Of a stretch of DNA of 64,000 nucleotides, positions 35,996 through 44,963 are shown one piece after another. The stretch's first letter is position 1, and each line of letters begins with the position of its first letter. The stretch is from XYD12-FULL-36-8 sp964613805 (GTDB lineage: Bacteria > Bacteroidota > Ignavibacteria > Ignavibacteriales > Ignavibacteriaceae). The stretch spans positions 1-64,000 of the forward strand of contig CAZTJF010000006.1 in assembly GCA_964613805.1 (NCBI GenBank), written 5' to 3'. The translations under genes and the position numbers were made by a program. The notes beneath the pieces were generated by a model, which was not told where the DNA came from, made no database searches, and was given only the letters and a program-made list of their open reading frames with translations.

Positions 35996-36894
35996 AAAAG
36001 ACTGGTTATAACATCTTTAATTTGAGTAAGATCTTTAACCTGTTCAAAGATATTTTCAGCATGTTTACCGGCAGCAATCATCAATGCTGGATTGAGGGTA
36101 TGCGTTTTGGTGGATGTATCTTCTAAGTTGCCGTGATCAGAGCAAATAATAAGTGAGAAATTATTATAATTAATTTTAAGAAATATCTCATATAAAAATC
36201 TATCCAGACTGCCGAATATCTGATTAAACTCATCCTCATATCTTCCATGCCCAATGTGATCAGTTAGAAAGTATTCGTAAAGAGTAAATGAATTTTTTGA
36301 AGCAATTCGTAAGAGTCTTCTTGCAGCAATTTCCGGTGAAATGATTGGTAAATCATAACCCAGCTTTTTATTCCAGCGTTCATTTGTAATTTCTGCTGTT
36401 AGCGCTCGCCCGCGTTTGACATCAGTTGGTTTATTCAATCGCATGCCATTTAATTGACACATCAATGTTGTAGCACTTAATCTTTTCTTCCCGGATTTTA
36501 TATAATCAAAAAATACTTTGGGATACGCATTTACAAAAGTGACTTTTTGATTTCGATCGAGAAAATATTTAAAAATATTTTTTTCTTTTATTAGTGGAAC
36601 TAAAGTTGAGTAAGGATAAGGTCCAAAGTGCTGTCCAATTAATTTTGCAGCATTAATTCCGCAAAAAATTGAAGTTTGACCTGTTCCACTTTGGGGTAAG
36701 CCATCAACACCAAGACGAGCATCTACAGGAAATAGAAAACGACTTTCGGTTTTAAGTGTTGAATTATCTAATGAAGGAATCCCGCTAAAAAATTTTTCAA
36801 ATGTTTTAAAACCATATTTAAAGAATGGGTTAAAAGAAGAGTCCACTTTTCCTATTCCCACGCCATCAATAAATATCATTAGAATATTATTCAT
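35992..36894 (-). CDS. Alkaline-phosphatase-superfamily metalloenzyme (phosphopentomutase/iPGM-like)
   Basis: 300 residues of the metalloenzyme superfamily. The two-metal ligand set is visible: Asp in FIDGVGIGK near the N-terminus, the catalytic Thr/Ser in GTGQTSIFCG, Asp and His in FLTDHIGHG, Asp-His in CSDHGNLED, and His in KTHTLNP. It is shorter than both iPGM (~510) and DeoB (~390), so it lacks a full cap domain and its substrate is open. It lies 18 bases after the dtd gene and overlaps comEC, in a housekeeping run. Phosphoryl transfer or hydrolysis of a small phosphate ester is the likeliest role. Confidence 0.75.
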   Translation of the reverse strand: MNNILMIFIDGVGIGKVDSSFNPFFKYGFKTFEKFFSGIPSLDNSTLKTESRFLFPVDARLGVDGLPQSGTGQTSIFCGINAAKLIGQHFGPYPYSTLVPLIKEKNIFKYFLDRNQKVTFVNAYPKVFFDYIKSGKKRLSATTLMCQLNGMRLNKPTDVKRGRALTAEITNERWNKKLGYDLPIISPEIAARRLLRIASKNSFTLYEYFLTDHIGHGRYEDEFNQIFGSLDRFLYEIFLKINYNNFSLIICSDHGNLEDTSTKTHTLNPALMIAAGKHAENIFEQVKDLTQIKDVITSLF

Positions 36895-36912
36895 AAAAAC
36901 AGATTATCAAAC

Positions 36913-37377
36913 TCAGCATTTGTTTTGTTGTTTTGAATCAATGATAATGGTTACCGGTCCGTCATTAATTATTTTTACTTCCATCATTGCACCAAAAATA
37001 CCTTCTTTTACTTTATTGCCACCTAGATTACTTTTCATTCGATCAACAAACTTTTCATAGAGAGGAATAGCGTTTTCCGGTTTTGCAGCTAAAATAAAAC
37101 TTGGGCGATTACCATGCTGTGCATCACCATAAAGTGTGAACTGAGAAATAACAAGAACCTCTCCATCAATATCCTTTAGGGATAAATTCATTTTTTCATT
37201 TTGATCTTCAAACACTCTTAAGTTTGAGCATTTATCTGCGAGATAAATCGCATCTTGTTCAACATCGCCTTCACGAATACCAAGCAAAACAACGTAACCC
37301 TTATTTATTTCTTTTCGGTAATCCTCGGATTTTATATACACACCCGCCGATGACACACGTTGAATCACAACTTTCAA
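36913..37377 (-). CDS. dtd: D-aminoacyl-tRNA deacylase
   Basis: 154 residues, standard for DTD. The two active-site motifs of the dimer are present: SQFTLYGDA (with the SQxT core) and NDGPVTIII (the Gly-cisPro-type GPxT motif). It hydrolyses D-amino acids, and glycine mischarged on tRNA-Ala, in the cytoplasm. The ATG overlaps the stop of prmC by four bases. Confidence 0.94.
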   Translation of the reverse strand: MKVVIQRVSSAGVYIKSEDYRKEINKGYVVLLGIREGDVEQDAIYLADKCSNLRVFEDQNEKMNLSLKDIDGEVLVISQFTLYGDAQHGNRPSFILAAKPENAIPLYEKFVDRMKSNLGGNKVKEGIFGAMMEVKIINDGPVTIIIDSKQQNKC

Positions 37378-38228
37378 AACTTTTCTCCGATAAATATGCG
37401 TTCAATATCCGAATAATCTTTCTTGATAACAATGTTGTCAAACTGATTCTCAAATAAAATATTTTGCACAGCAGCTGCTTGTCCTGCCCCAATTTCAAAA
37501 AATAGTTTTCCATTTTGCATAAGCAATGCAGATGCCAGAGAAGATATTTTTTTAAAATAAGACAATCCATCACCGCCATCAGTCAATGCAATTTTGGGTT
37601 CATACAATCGAAGCTCGGGTTCAAGCTTAACGAATTCTTCTGCTGAAACATAAGGCGGATTTGAAACAATTACATCAAAATGCAATTCACCGAATTCCCA
37701 TTCGTTTAAAATATTTTTTTTTACTAGCAGTATTTGATTTTCTACTCCATTCAGCTTTGCATTTCTTCGTGATGTTTCAAGTGCGGCTTGGCTTATATCT
37801 ACTCCAGTCACTGTACAATTAGGAATATTTTTTGCCAGAGCAATTGAAATATTCCCACTACCACAGCCAATATCTAAAATGCGTAGTTGTTCGTCTTTTT
37901 TAACATATTCAAGCACTGATTCAACAAGTAGCTCAGTTTCAGGTCTCGGAATAAGGACAGATGAATTAACCTCAAACTCAAGTCCATAAAATTCTACTTT
38001 ACCAATGATGTATTGAAGTGGCTCAAATTTACTTCGTCTCCTAAGTAATTCTCTGTATAAATCAATTTCTGTTTTCTGTAGAGGACGTTCGAAGGCGAGA
38101 TACAAATCGAAGCGTTTGCAATTTAAAGCGTGAGAAAGCAGAAGTTCGGAATTCAATCTAGGGGAAGTAATTCCCTTTTTTTCAAGATATTCTGTTGAAC
38201 TTTTTATTGCTTCTAAAACTGTAAGCAT
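37374..38228 (-). CDS. prmC: Release factor glutamine methyltransferase
   Basis: 284 residues. An N-terminal helical domain is followed by PRPETELLVE, the SAM-binding DIGCGSGNISIALA (119-132), and the catalytic NPPY (190-193) that accepts glutamine. It methylates the GGQ glutamine of RF1/RF2. It is coupled by overlap on both sides: one base with the PEGA-protein gene upstream and four with dtd downstream. Confidence 0.94.
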   Translation of the reverse strand: MLTVLEAIKSSTEYLEKKGITSPRLNSELLLSHALNCKRFDLYLAFERPLQKTEIDLYRELLRRRSKFEPLQYIIGKVEFYGLEFEVNSSVLIPRPETELLVESVLEYVKKDEQLRILDIGCGSGNISIALAKNIPNCTVTGVDISQAALETSRRNAKLNGVENQILLVKKNILNEWEFGELHFDVIVSNPPYVSAEEFVKLEPELRLYEPKIALTDGGDGLSYFKKISSLASALLMQNGKLFFEIGAGQAAAVQNILFENQFDNIVIKKDYSDIERIFIGEKF

Positions 38229-38806
38229 TACTCAATTAAAAAATAATAAAGCAGCATCGCAAAATTTACTTGCAAAGCTCCAAAACTAATCCCGCTGATT
38301 AGATCATACTTCCTCGTTTCGCTCAACAATCCACTGTCACCTGAAAATTGATATTCATCAAATTTATTATCAGCTTTTATTTTGAAATAAGCAGTTGTTC
38401 CACCAAGAACAACTATTCCAGCAACTAAAATTTTGAATATATCTTTATCAAAAAAACTTACTTCTCTGTCTTCCCCATTAAAAATCATTGAAAATATTTT
38501 TGCCTGAGTTATATCGTTATAAGAAATGTTCAGATCATCATAACCGCTTTTTCTTAGAGTTAAATTCTTAAAGTTACTTTGAACAAATAATGGAGTATTC
38601 CCTATTAAGCTGTCATTATAAAACACATAAGCATCCTGTGGCTTTGAGTTGAGAAGAACCTCTTCATTTATACTTGTTTTTATTGAATCTTCATTATATT
38701 CTCGATGTGCAGGCGAGAGATTAGATTGAGCGTAAAAGCTTGAGGAAGTGCCAATAACGATTAAGATTAGGATTAAGACGAAGGTTTTATTTTTGTTTGA
38801 TTTCAT
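38228..38806 (-). CDS. PEGA-domain membrane-anchored protein
   Basis: 192 residues: an N-terminal hydrophobic signal or anchor (FVLILILIVIGTSSSFYAQ), a PEGA-like beta domain of about 50 residues (NSKPQDAYVFYNDSLIGNTPL, LTLRKSGYDDL), then two hydrophobic segments (ILVAGIVVLGGTTAYF and FGALQVNFAMLLYYFL) at the C-terminus. PEGA domains are found on cell-surface and periplasmic proteins and seem to be structural. The start overlaps the end of the PQQ-propeller gene by 20 bases, so the two are likely coupled. The function is unknown. Confidence 0.65.
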   Translation of the reverse strand: MKSNKNKTFVLILILIVIGTSSSFYAQSNLSPAHREYNEDSIKTSINEEVLLNSKPQDAYVFYNDSLIGNTPLFVQSNFKNLTLRKSGYDDLNISYNDITQAKIFSMIFNGEDREVSFFDKDIFKILVAGIVVLGGTTAYFKIKADNKFDEYQFSGDSGLLSETRKYDLISGISFGALQVNFAMLLYYFLIE

Positions 38807-39959
38807 ACGCTTTTACATTTCCGTTTTCATATCCAAAAAGTAATAGATTATTTTTTATCACAGGACTTAATTTCAATCTTCCATCAAATGGAATTGTTTG
38901 AACTATTTCACCATTATCTTTTGAGATAAAATAAACTTTTTTATTTGTATCCGGTAGAATTAAATATTCGCTTATTAACAGGGGTGTTATATTCAGTAAA
39001 CCATTTGTTTCTGTTTTCCAAATCTGCTTGCCATCCAATCTTGAAAGCTTAAAGAAATCTCCTTTCAGATTCCCTATAAATAATGCTTCCTCATTTACAA
39101 CAGCTTCCATTTTAATACTTGCACCCGTTTGAAAAGCCCAAATTATTTCGCCTGTAGTTAGATTAATTGAATACAGATTACCGTCATCATTACCAATGTA
39201 AATTTCATTTTCAAAGATAACCGCTGAACCAAAAAATGGTACGCCAATTATTTTTCTAAAATTCAGTATGCTGTTGAAATCCTTAGAGAATAAAACATTA
39301 CCGTTTCCAATACAAATTATTTCTCCATTATCATTGCCAAATACAACAACTTTAGAATTTGAAGCTGGGGAATTATGAGTATAAGACCTCGTCTCAAAAG
39401 TCCAAATCAAATCTCCCAAAAATCCAAATTTAAAGAGTCTTCCTTCTTCAGATAGACCATAAACTCCATCATCAGTTTTAACCAGTTGGTTTGTAATTCT
39501 ACCCTTAATTTCTTTTGATGATAATTCCTTACCAGACTTAAAATCATAAACGTAAAATGTGGAAATATTTTCTTTATCACTTACAACAGCATAAATTATT
39601 AAGGATTTATGAATTACCGGTGTTGTAAAAATTGATCCTTTATATTTTAATATTCCCAAAGTTTTACCACTTACAAGTGAAAAGCAATAAATCCTTCCTG
39701 ATAAATCATTGACGAATACAGCGCTGTCAGAAACAGTAACCGATGAACTTGAAAATCCACCATTGATTGAAGCTTCCCATTTTTCACTCAAATTTATATC
39801 AATTGATTGATCAGAAATAAATTCTCGTTGAGAAGATTTACCATATTGTGAATGGGGGTTAACATCTTTTTTAAGATCAATTTTTATAAGTGAAGGAGCG
39901 CAACCGTTTATAAAAAGAGGAAGTACTAAATAAATAAATGTTTTTTTCAAAAATCCCAT
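38787..39959 (-). CDS. PQQ-like beta-propeller lipoprotein (BamB-like)
   Basis: 390 residues with a lipoprotein signal (KTFIYLVLPLFINGC). The rest is a run of PQQ-like blades with the typical pattern (GRIYCFSLVSGKTLG, GNLYSINLTTGEIIWAFQTGAS, GDFFKLSRLDGKQIWKTET, KKVYFISKDNGEIVQT). I count seven or eight blades. It has the size and layout of BamB, the outer-membrane assembly lipoprotein, and starts 13 bases inside the gene for an Omp85-like barrel fusion, which makes a shared envelope role likely. An enzymatic quinoprotein is unlikely: it is too short and has a lipobox. Confidence 0.8.
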   Translation of the reverse strand: MGFLKKTFIYLVLPLFINGCAPSLIKIDLKKDVNPHSQYGKSSQREFISDQSIDINLSEKWEASINGGFSSSSVTVSDSAVFVNDLSGRIYCFSLVSGKTLGILKYKGSIFTTPVIHKSLIIYAVVSDKENISTFYVYDFKSGKELSSKEIKGRITNQLVKTDDGVYGLSEEGRLFKFGFLGDLIWTFETRSYTHNSPASNSKVVVFGNDNGEIICIGNGNVLFSKDFNSILNFRKIIGVPFFGSAVIFENEIYIGNDDGNLYSINLTTGEIIWAFQTGASIKMEAVVNEEALFIGNLKGDFFKLSRLDGKQIWKTETNGLLNITPLLISEYLILPDTNKKVYFISKDNGEIVQTIPFDGRLKLSPVIKNNLLLFGYENGNVKAYEIKQK

Positions 39960-42922
39960 CCGAAAAAGAATTGATAAAATAATCCTTTTTGAAACATAGA
40001 AAAGTTATTCTCAATTTTTTTACCGATATCATATCGCAAAACGAGGACATTAAAAAGATTAAATCGAATTCCACCGCCGACACTTCCTAAAGTATTTCCA
40101 TAATCTGTATCCCAAGCACCGCCGGCATCAGCAAACAAAGCACCGCGAATTCCAAAAAATCCTAAACCTATAAAAGGAAATTTTATTCTGAGTTCATCTA
40201 TTAATGGAAAACGGAGTTCAAGAGAAGAGAGCCAAAGTTTCTCGCCGCGAATTGACCATCGAGGCCAACCCCTCAAATCCCAGCTTCCGCCCATGAAATA
40301 TCGTCGAGCTTCTTTTCCTTCATTATAAAAAAGCGCACTTCTAAAAGCTAAAGCCGATCTGAAACTCAATCTAAAGTATTGCCTGTAATCAGCAATAACT
40401 GTAAAATAATTTACATTGCTGAATTTAATATCTCCTGTATAACCAAGAAGAAACCGAGCGCGAATTCCATCCAATGGTCCCGAAGGTCCCCAAATTGAAT
40501 TGTCCATTACCCACGAAAGTGTATTGCTGAGAAGCAGAGCTTTTCGCTCAATTACTCCACTGATAATTTCTTTATCAGAATTGACCAATGATACGCTCGT
40601 TTCCAATCTTTGAAATTTTGAGATGGGAAAATTTAATAGGAAAAATCCGCCAAAACTTCGCTCGTAGAAAAATTCATCCGAATCGCGAATATCATAACGA
40701 TTGCCACTGAAATGAAAAACTCCATATCCAAAGTTTGAACGCTCAGCTAAGTTGATTCTCTGCAATACAATGTTAAAGCTTTTTAAAAAATCGCTTTGAA
40801 CATTAGCTGTGTTATAAATCAAGAAGAAATAATTATCATCGCCCAAGAGATCGCTTAGAGATAAAACTGCTCCGCCTCTTGTTCCAAATATCGGATCGGT
40901 TGAAACCTGGCTTTGCGCATAATCAAGAGTGTACTCTTTATCATAATTATAATTTTTTCGTTCTATCTCCGACAAAATTTTCTGAGCAACCCATGGATAA
41001 TCCTTGAAAGGAAAATCTTCTGTCATAGCGATTGAAGCTGAATCCTCAATTTTACCTAATTCAAATTTGTATAGATTAAAACTGAATTTCTCGAAACCGG
41101 AAAAAATAATTGTTGAATCATCAAAAAACCTTGGATTGAAGACACCGGTAATAAAATTTGAAATCCTTTTAATTCTTTTTGATTGATTATTTGGATCAAG
41201 TTCCATTGAATAAATATTTCTAACACCGTCATGATCGCTAGTGAAGAACAAGTGTTTTTTATCTGATGAAAGAATTGGTGAATGAAAATGGGCCCCAAAA
41301 TAAGTAACGTAATTTATTTTGAATGTCTCAAGGTTAAGTGCAAACAAATTATATTTTTTCTCATAAATACCTGATGTTCTATCCGAACTGAAGATTACTT
41401 TAGTTTCATCATCTGAGAAAATTGGTTCTCTATCATCATAGTAGTCGTTTGTCAATCTAAGAAGAGAATCGGTTTCAATATTATAAAGAAATAAGTCGCT
41501 GAAACCTTTCTGATCAACTGCATTGAATACAACTAACTTTCCATCTTTAGAATATTTAGGAGAGACAATATTTATTAGAAAATCCCGTCGAAAAGATTTA
41601 ACAATTTTATTGTCCTTAATTGAAAAGAAATGTAATGCATCTGTTTGTCCTGCTTTGGTAACAAAAGCTATTTTTCCATCTGAAGATATATCGATTGCTG
41701 TTTGAAAAAGGTGAAATGATTCAAGCTCCTCAGTTTTTTCTCCGCGAATAACGAGTTCGGGATCAGCATATTTATTACCATTTTCATCAGTTGGTTCATC
41801 AAGTTTCAATTTATAGAGTGAAGAGTATCCGTCTCTATTTCCAATAAAATAAATTACTTTCTGATTATCTTCGTTATAAACCACTGGTGAAAAATTAAAA
41901 CCGAAATTCGTGAGCTTTTGTGCCGCATTCTCAATTGGTAATTTATTTTCTACCAATGGAAAATATTTTTTCTTGAGATATAGAAGCCATTCAGAATCAA
42001 TATCTTCAATAGATTTTCCTAAAGTATAAGCAATAACTTTATTGAAGTCCGAATACATCCAAAAATTCTCAAGCATTTGAGGAATTTTTTCTTCACCATA
42101 TTTTTCTTTTACAAATTCTAAAAAGCTTTGTCCTTCCTTGTACATTAAAAAAGTACCGTAGATTTGAAAAATATTTGCAAGTGGAACAAAATAGTTGTTA
42201 AGCACCGCATCGCGCATAACCATTTCAGCTTGATCATCAACTTCGGTGGATAAATACTCAGCAATACCTTCCACAAACCAAAGAGGTGGTAACATATCGT
42301 TTGGAATCCTGTGATCGGTCAAGACACGGAAAATTTTATTCGTCATAAATACATGTACCAACTCGTGACGAATAACATGACGAAAATCATTTAAAGAACC
42401 GGTCGAAGGAATGACAACTCTGCCTTTTATAAATTCGAAAAATCCACCAACACCTTCGGGGATGAATCCAGGAGTTGTATTAGTTTGCTGGAAATGAATG
42501 TGAGTATTGTAAAAGATCAGGGGAACCCGACGTGTTAGAACATGATTGAGTTTTATTTTCAGTTCATCGTAAACTTCCTCTGCAAAATGTCCTCCTATTT
42601 CCGCAAGCTGCTCAGTTTCGTTGTAGTAATAAATATCAAAATGTTCAGTCTTAAGAACCTTCCAGTCGAACTTTTCATATTGTACTTTGTTCCTGCCGAA
42701 AAAGTAAAATTGGGCATTTGTCAAAGAGAAATATGAAAAGAGAATTAGAAAAAGTAGAATGAAGCGAAATGCTCGATTAAGAAAATGATGAGGATTAAGA
42801 TAGTAAATACAAGTCTGCAATTTAATCGAGGACAAATTATACCTTGTTAAAAGAAGTTTAGAATTTTTTAATGGTAAGTTATTTGAAGAAATCAATAAAT
42901 CAACTATAAAAATATTCCTCAA
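39947..42922 (-). CDS. Gluzincin protease / PD40 propeller / Omp85-like barrel fusion
   Basis: 991 residues. The true signal sequence lies at about 52-71 (FRFILLFLILFSYFSLTNAQ), so translation may start at an internal TTG rather than the first ATG; the start is uncertain. Residues ~85-235 form a gluzincin metalloprotease domain with HELVH (186-190) and the downstream WFVEGIAEYL glutamate. Residues ~330-640 are TolB-like PD40 propeller blades (DGKIAFVTKAG, DDETKVIFSSDRTSG, DKKHLFFTSDHDG). Residues ~690-991 form a barrel with the Omp85-type RYFMGGSWDLRGW signature and a terminal Phe. It probably displays or exports a protease at the outer membrane. Confidence 0.75.
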   Translation of the reverse strand: MRNIFIVDLLISSNNLPLKNSKLLLTRYNLSSIKLQTCIYYLNPHHFLNRAFRFILLFLILFSYFSLTNAQFYFFGRNKVQYEKFDWKVLKTEHFDIYYYNETEQLAEIGGHFAEEVYDELKIKLNHVLTRRVPLIFYNTHIHFQQTNTTPGFIPEGVGGFFEFIKGRVVIPSTGSLNDFRHVIRHELVHVFMTNKIFRVLTDHRIPNDMLPPLWFVEGIAEYLSTEVDDQAEMVMRDAVLNNYFVPLANIFQIYGTFLMYKEGQSFLEFVKEKYGEEKIPQMLENFWMYSDFNKVIAYTLGKSIEDIDSEWLLYLKKKYFPLVENKLPIENAAQKLTNFGFNFSPVVYNEDNQKVIYFIGNRDGYSSLYKLKLDEPTDENGNKYADPELVIRGEKTEELESFHLFQTAIDISSDGKIAFVTKAGQTDALHFFSIKDNKIVKSFRRDFLINIVSPKYSKDGKLVVFNAVDQKGFSDLFLYNIETDSLLRLTNDYYDDREPIFSDDETKVIFSSDRTSGIYEKKYNLFALNLETFKINYVTYFGAHFHSPILSSDKKHLFFTSDHDGVRNIYSMELDPNNQSKRIKRISNFITGVFNPRFFDDSTIIFSGFEKFSFNLYKFELGKIEDSASIAMTEDFPFKDYPWVAQKILSEIERKNYNYDKEYTLDYAQSQVSTDPIFGTRGGAVLSLSDLLGDDNYFFLIYNTANVQSDFLKSFNIVLQRINLAERSNFGYGVFHFSGNRYDIRDSDEFFYERSFGGFFLLNFPISKFQRLETSVSLVNSDKEIISGVIERKALLLSNTLSWVMDNSIWGPSGPLDGIRARFLLGYTGDIKFSNVNYFTVIADYRQYFRLSFRSALAFRSALFYNEGKEARRYFMGGSWDLRGWPRWSIRGEKLWLSSLELRFPLIDELRIKFPFIGLGFFGIRGALFADAGGAWDTDYGNTLGSVGGGIRFNLFNVLVLRYDIGKKIENNFSMFQKGLFYQFFFGWDF

Positions 42923-42931
42923 TATTTTTGA

Positions 42932-44698
42932 TTATATAATCTGTCTGGTTCTGATAATTGAATGATCCTTAAAGAATTTTTCAATCCTATCGGTAACTTC
43001 CTTTTCAGAACTTAATTCGAGACAAGCATCAGCTAATTCTTTTGCATTTTGATATGACATTGACCTGATAATTCTTTTAGCATAAGGTAAAGTTGCCGGG
43101 GACATACTTAGAGAATCAAGACCTAATCCAACAAGCAAGGGCATAGCTAACGTATCAGCAGCCATTTCACCGCAAATGCTTACTTCACGACTAGATTTCT
43201 TACCTTCCCGAACAATATGTGCAATTGTACGGATAATCGCAGGATTAAACTCCTGAAACAAACCCGAAACCAAATCATTTCCTCTGTCAACAGCCATTAA
43301 AAATTGAATTAAATCATTTGTACCGATGCTTAAGAAGTCAATCTCTTGAGCAAATTCTTTCACCAACACTGCAGCAGAAGGAACTTCAATCATTATTCCA
43401 ATTTTCATCCGTGAATCAATAGATGCTTTTTCTCTCTTCAGCTCTTTCTTGCACTCTTCAATAATTTCTTTTGCGCGTTTAATTTCTTTTAAGGTTGAAA
43501 TCATTGGCAGCATAAACTGAATATTCTTATTCTGACTTGCCCGCAACACTGCTCTAATTTGCGTTTTAAACAAAGTCACATTTTCAAGAAGAATTCTAAT
43601 TCCTCTTAAACCTAAGAAAGGATTTGGTTCCCTATAATCTAAAAATTTAAACTTATCACCGCCTATATCGAATGCACGAATAGTTATGTGTTCGGGATAA
43701 ATTCTTGATGCAAGTCTTGTATAAATTATAGCTTGTTCATCTTCATTAGGAAATTCACCAAGTTCCTCTAATATTTGTTCAGTACGATATAATCCAATTC
43801 CTTTTGCACCGCTTGTTACAACAAGATCAATTTCACCCGTAACATCAACGTTTGCTTTCAGAATTATTTCTTTCCCGTCTTTTGTTTTGGCAGGAAGGTT
43901 TCTTAAATCCTCAAGTCCTTTTTGAAGCTCGATAAGTTTTTCTTGTTTTAACGAGTAAAATTTTAATTGATCTTCAGTGGGATTTGTAAAAACATAACCA
44001 TGAAAACCATCAATGATTATGGTCTCACCATCTTTAATAAGTTTGCTTCCATTATGAGTTCCAACAACTGCAGGAATATTAAGTGATCTCGAAATAATTG
44101 CAGCGTGAGATGTTACTCCCCCATGATCCGTCACAAATCCTTTTACATTGCATCTTGAAAGCAAAATTGCATCTGCTGGTGTTAATGTGTCGCTTACAAC
44201 GATTGCATCATTGGGAATTTTAGACTGCCATCTTTTCTTTTGAAGATTTCTGATTATTCTATTTTTAATATCCTCGATATCATTAGCTCGTTCTTTCATG
44301 TATGATTCATGTGAAAGAATCATCAACTGCTGATATTTGGAAATCTCATCATTCACTATGAATTCAGGAAGTTTTTTTTCCTTTTCAATTCGCTTTTTTA
44401 TCGCACTTAATAATACAGGATCGTCGAGAATCATCATTTGTGCTTCAAAAATTGCAGCCCTTGTTCCGCTCATTTTTTCTTTTGCGATATTCAGAACTTT
44501 GGTGAGTTCTTTTTTAGATTTTCGCAATGCTTCATCCAAATTTGATTTGGCAACTTCAAATTCGAATATTTCCCCTTGATTAATTTCAATTGGTTCTTTT
44601 GAAAAAAGATAAGTTTTGGCAATTACAATTCCAGGCGCGGCGGCAATTCCAGGAATTTTATTTTCTGCTTCTCTAAATATTTGTTTAAATGTTTTCAC
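42932..44698 (-). CDS. ptsI: PTS enzyme I (phosphoenolpyruvate-protein phosphotransferase)
   Basis: 588 residues, normal for EI. The phospho-accepting His198 is in GGVTSHAAIISRSLNIPAVVG, whose middle part is the standard EI motif. The PEP-binding barrel follows, with GIGLYRTEQIL, NPFLGLRGIRI, GTNDLIQFLMAVDR and the catalytic Cys in SICGEMAAD. It takes phosphate from PEP and passes it to HPr. It overlaps the HPr gene by four bases. No EIIA, EIIB, EIIC or HPr kinase gene is in the window, so the end user of the phosphate is not visible here. Confidence 0.95.
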   Translation of the reverse strand: MKTFKQIFREAENKIPGIAAAPGIVIAKTYLFSKEPIEINQGEIFEFEVAKSNLDEALRKSKKELTKVLNIAKEKMSGTRAAIFEAQMMILDDPVLLSAIKKRIEKEKKLPEFIVNDEISKYQQLMILSHESYMKERANDIEDIKNRIIRNLQKKRWQSKIPNDAIVVSDTLTPADAILLSRCNVKGFVTDHGGVTSHAAIISRSLNIPAVVGTHNGSKLIKDGETIIIDGFHGYVFTNPTEDQLKFYSLKQEKLIELQKGLEDLRNLPAKTKDGKEIILKANVDVTGEIDLVVTSGAKGIGLYRTEQILEELGEFPNEDEQAIIYTRLASRIYPEHITIRAFDIGGDKFKFLDYREPNPFLGLRGIRILLENVTLFKTQIRAVLRASQNKNIQFMLPMISTLKEIKRAKEIIEECKKELKREKASIDSRMKIGIMIEVPSAAVLVKEFAQEIDFLSIGTNDLIQFLMAVDRGNDLVSGLFQEFNPAIIRTIAHIVREGKKSSREVSICGEMAADTLAMPLLVGLGLDSLSMSPATLPYAKRIIRSMSYQNAKELADACLELSSEKEVTDRIEKFFKDHSIIRTRQII

Positions 44699-44961
44699 AA
44701 TTCGTCAAATCCTCTTTTAAAATAATCTACAATTTCTGCGGCGGCTTCTTTTTCATCTTCTCCTTCAAAAGTGAGGGTGACCTCAGCACCCATTTCTGCC
44801 GCAAGAGTCATTACACCTATAATACTTTTACCATTTATGTTCATTCCATCTTTGTAAATAAAGAATTCACATTTGTATTTAGAAGCCAGTTTAACGATTG
44901 TAGCAGCAGGTCTTGTGTGCATGCCTGCTTTATTCATTATTGTGATTTTTTCTTCAATCAT
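44695..44961 (-). CDS. ptsH: Phosphocarrier protein HPr
   Basis: 88 residues. His15 in NKAGMHTRPAA is the phosphorylation site taken from enzyme I, and Ser46 in NGKSIIGVMTL is the regulatory site used by HPr kinase in organisms that have it. GAEVTLTFEGEDE closes the fold. It lies between the polyprenyl synthase gene (2-base gap) and ptsI (4-base overlap). Confidence 0.95.
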   Translation of the reverse strand: MIEEKITIMNKAGMHTRPAATIVKLASKYKCEFFIYKDGMNINGKSIIGVMTLAAEMGAEVTLTFEGEDEKEAAAEIVDYFKRGFDEL

Positions 44962-44963
44962 TT

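Noticed and set aside
42932..44961. A complete sugar PTS
   Set aside because: Only enzyme I and HPr are present; no EII component is in the window, so I do not call sugar import from this locus.
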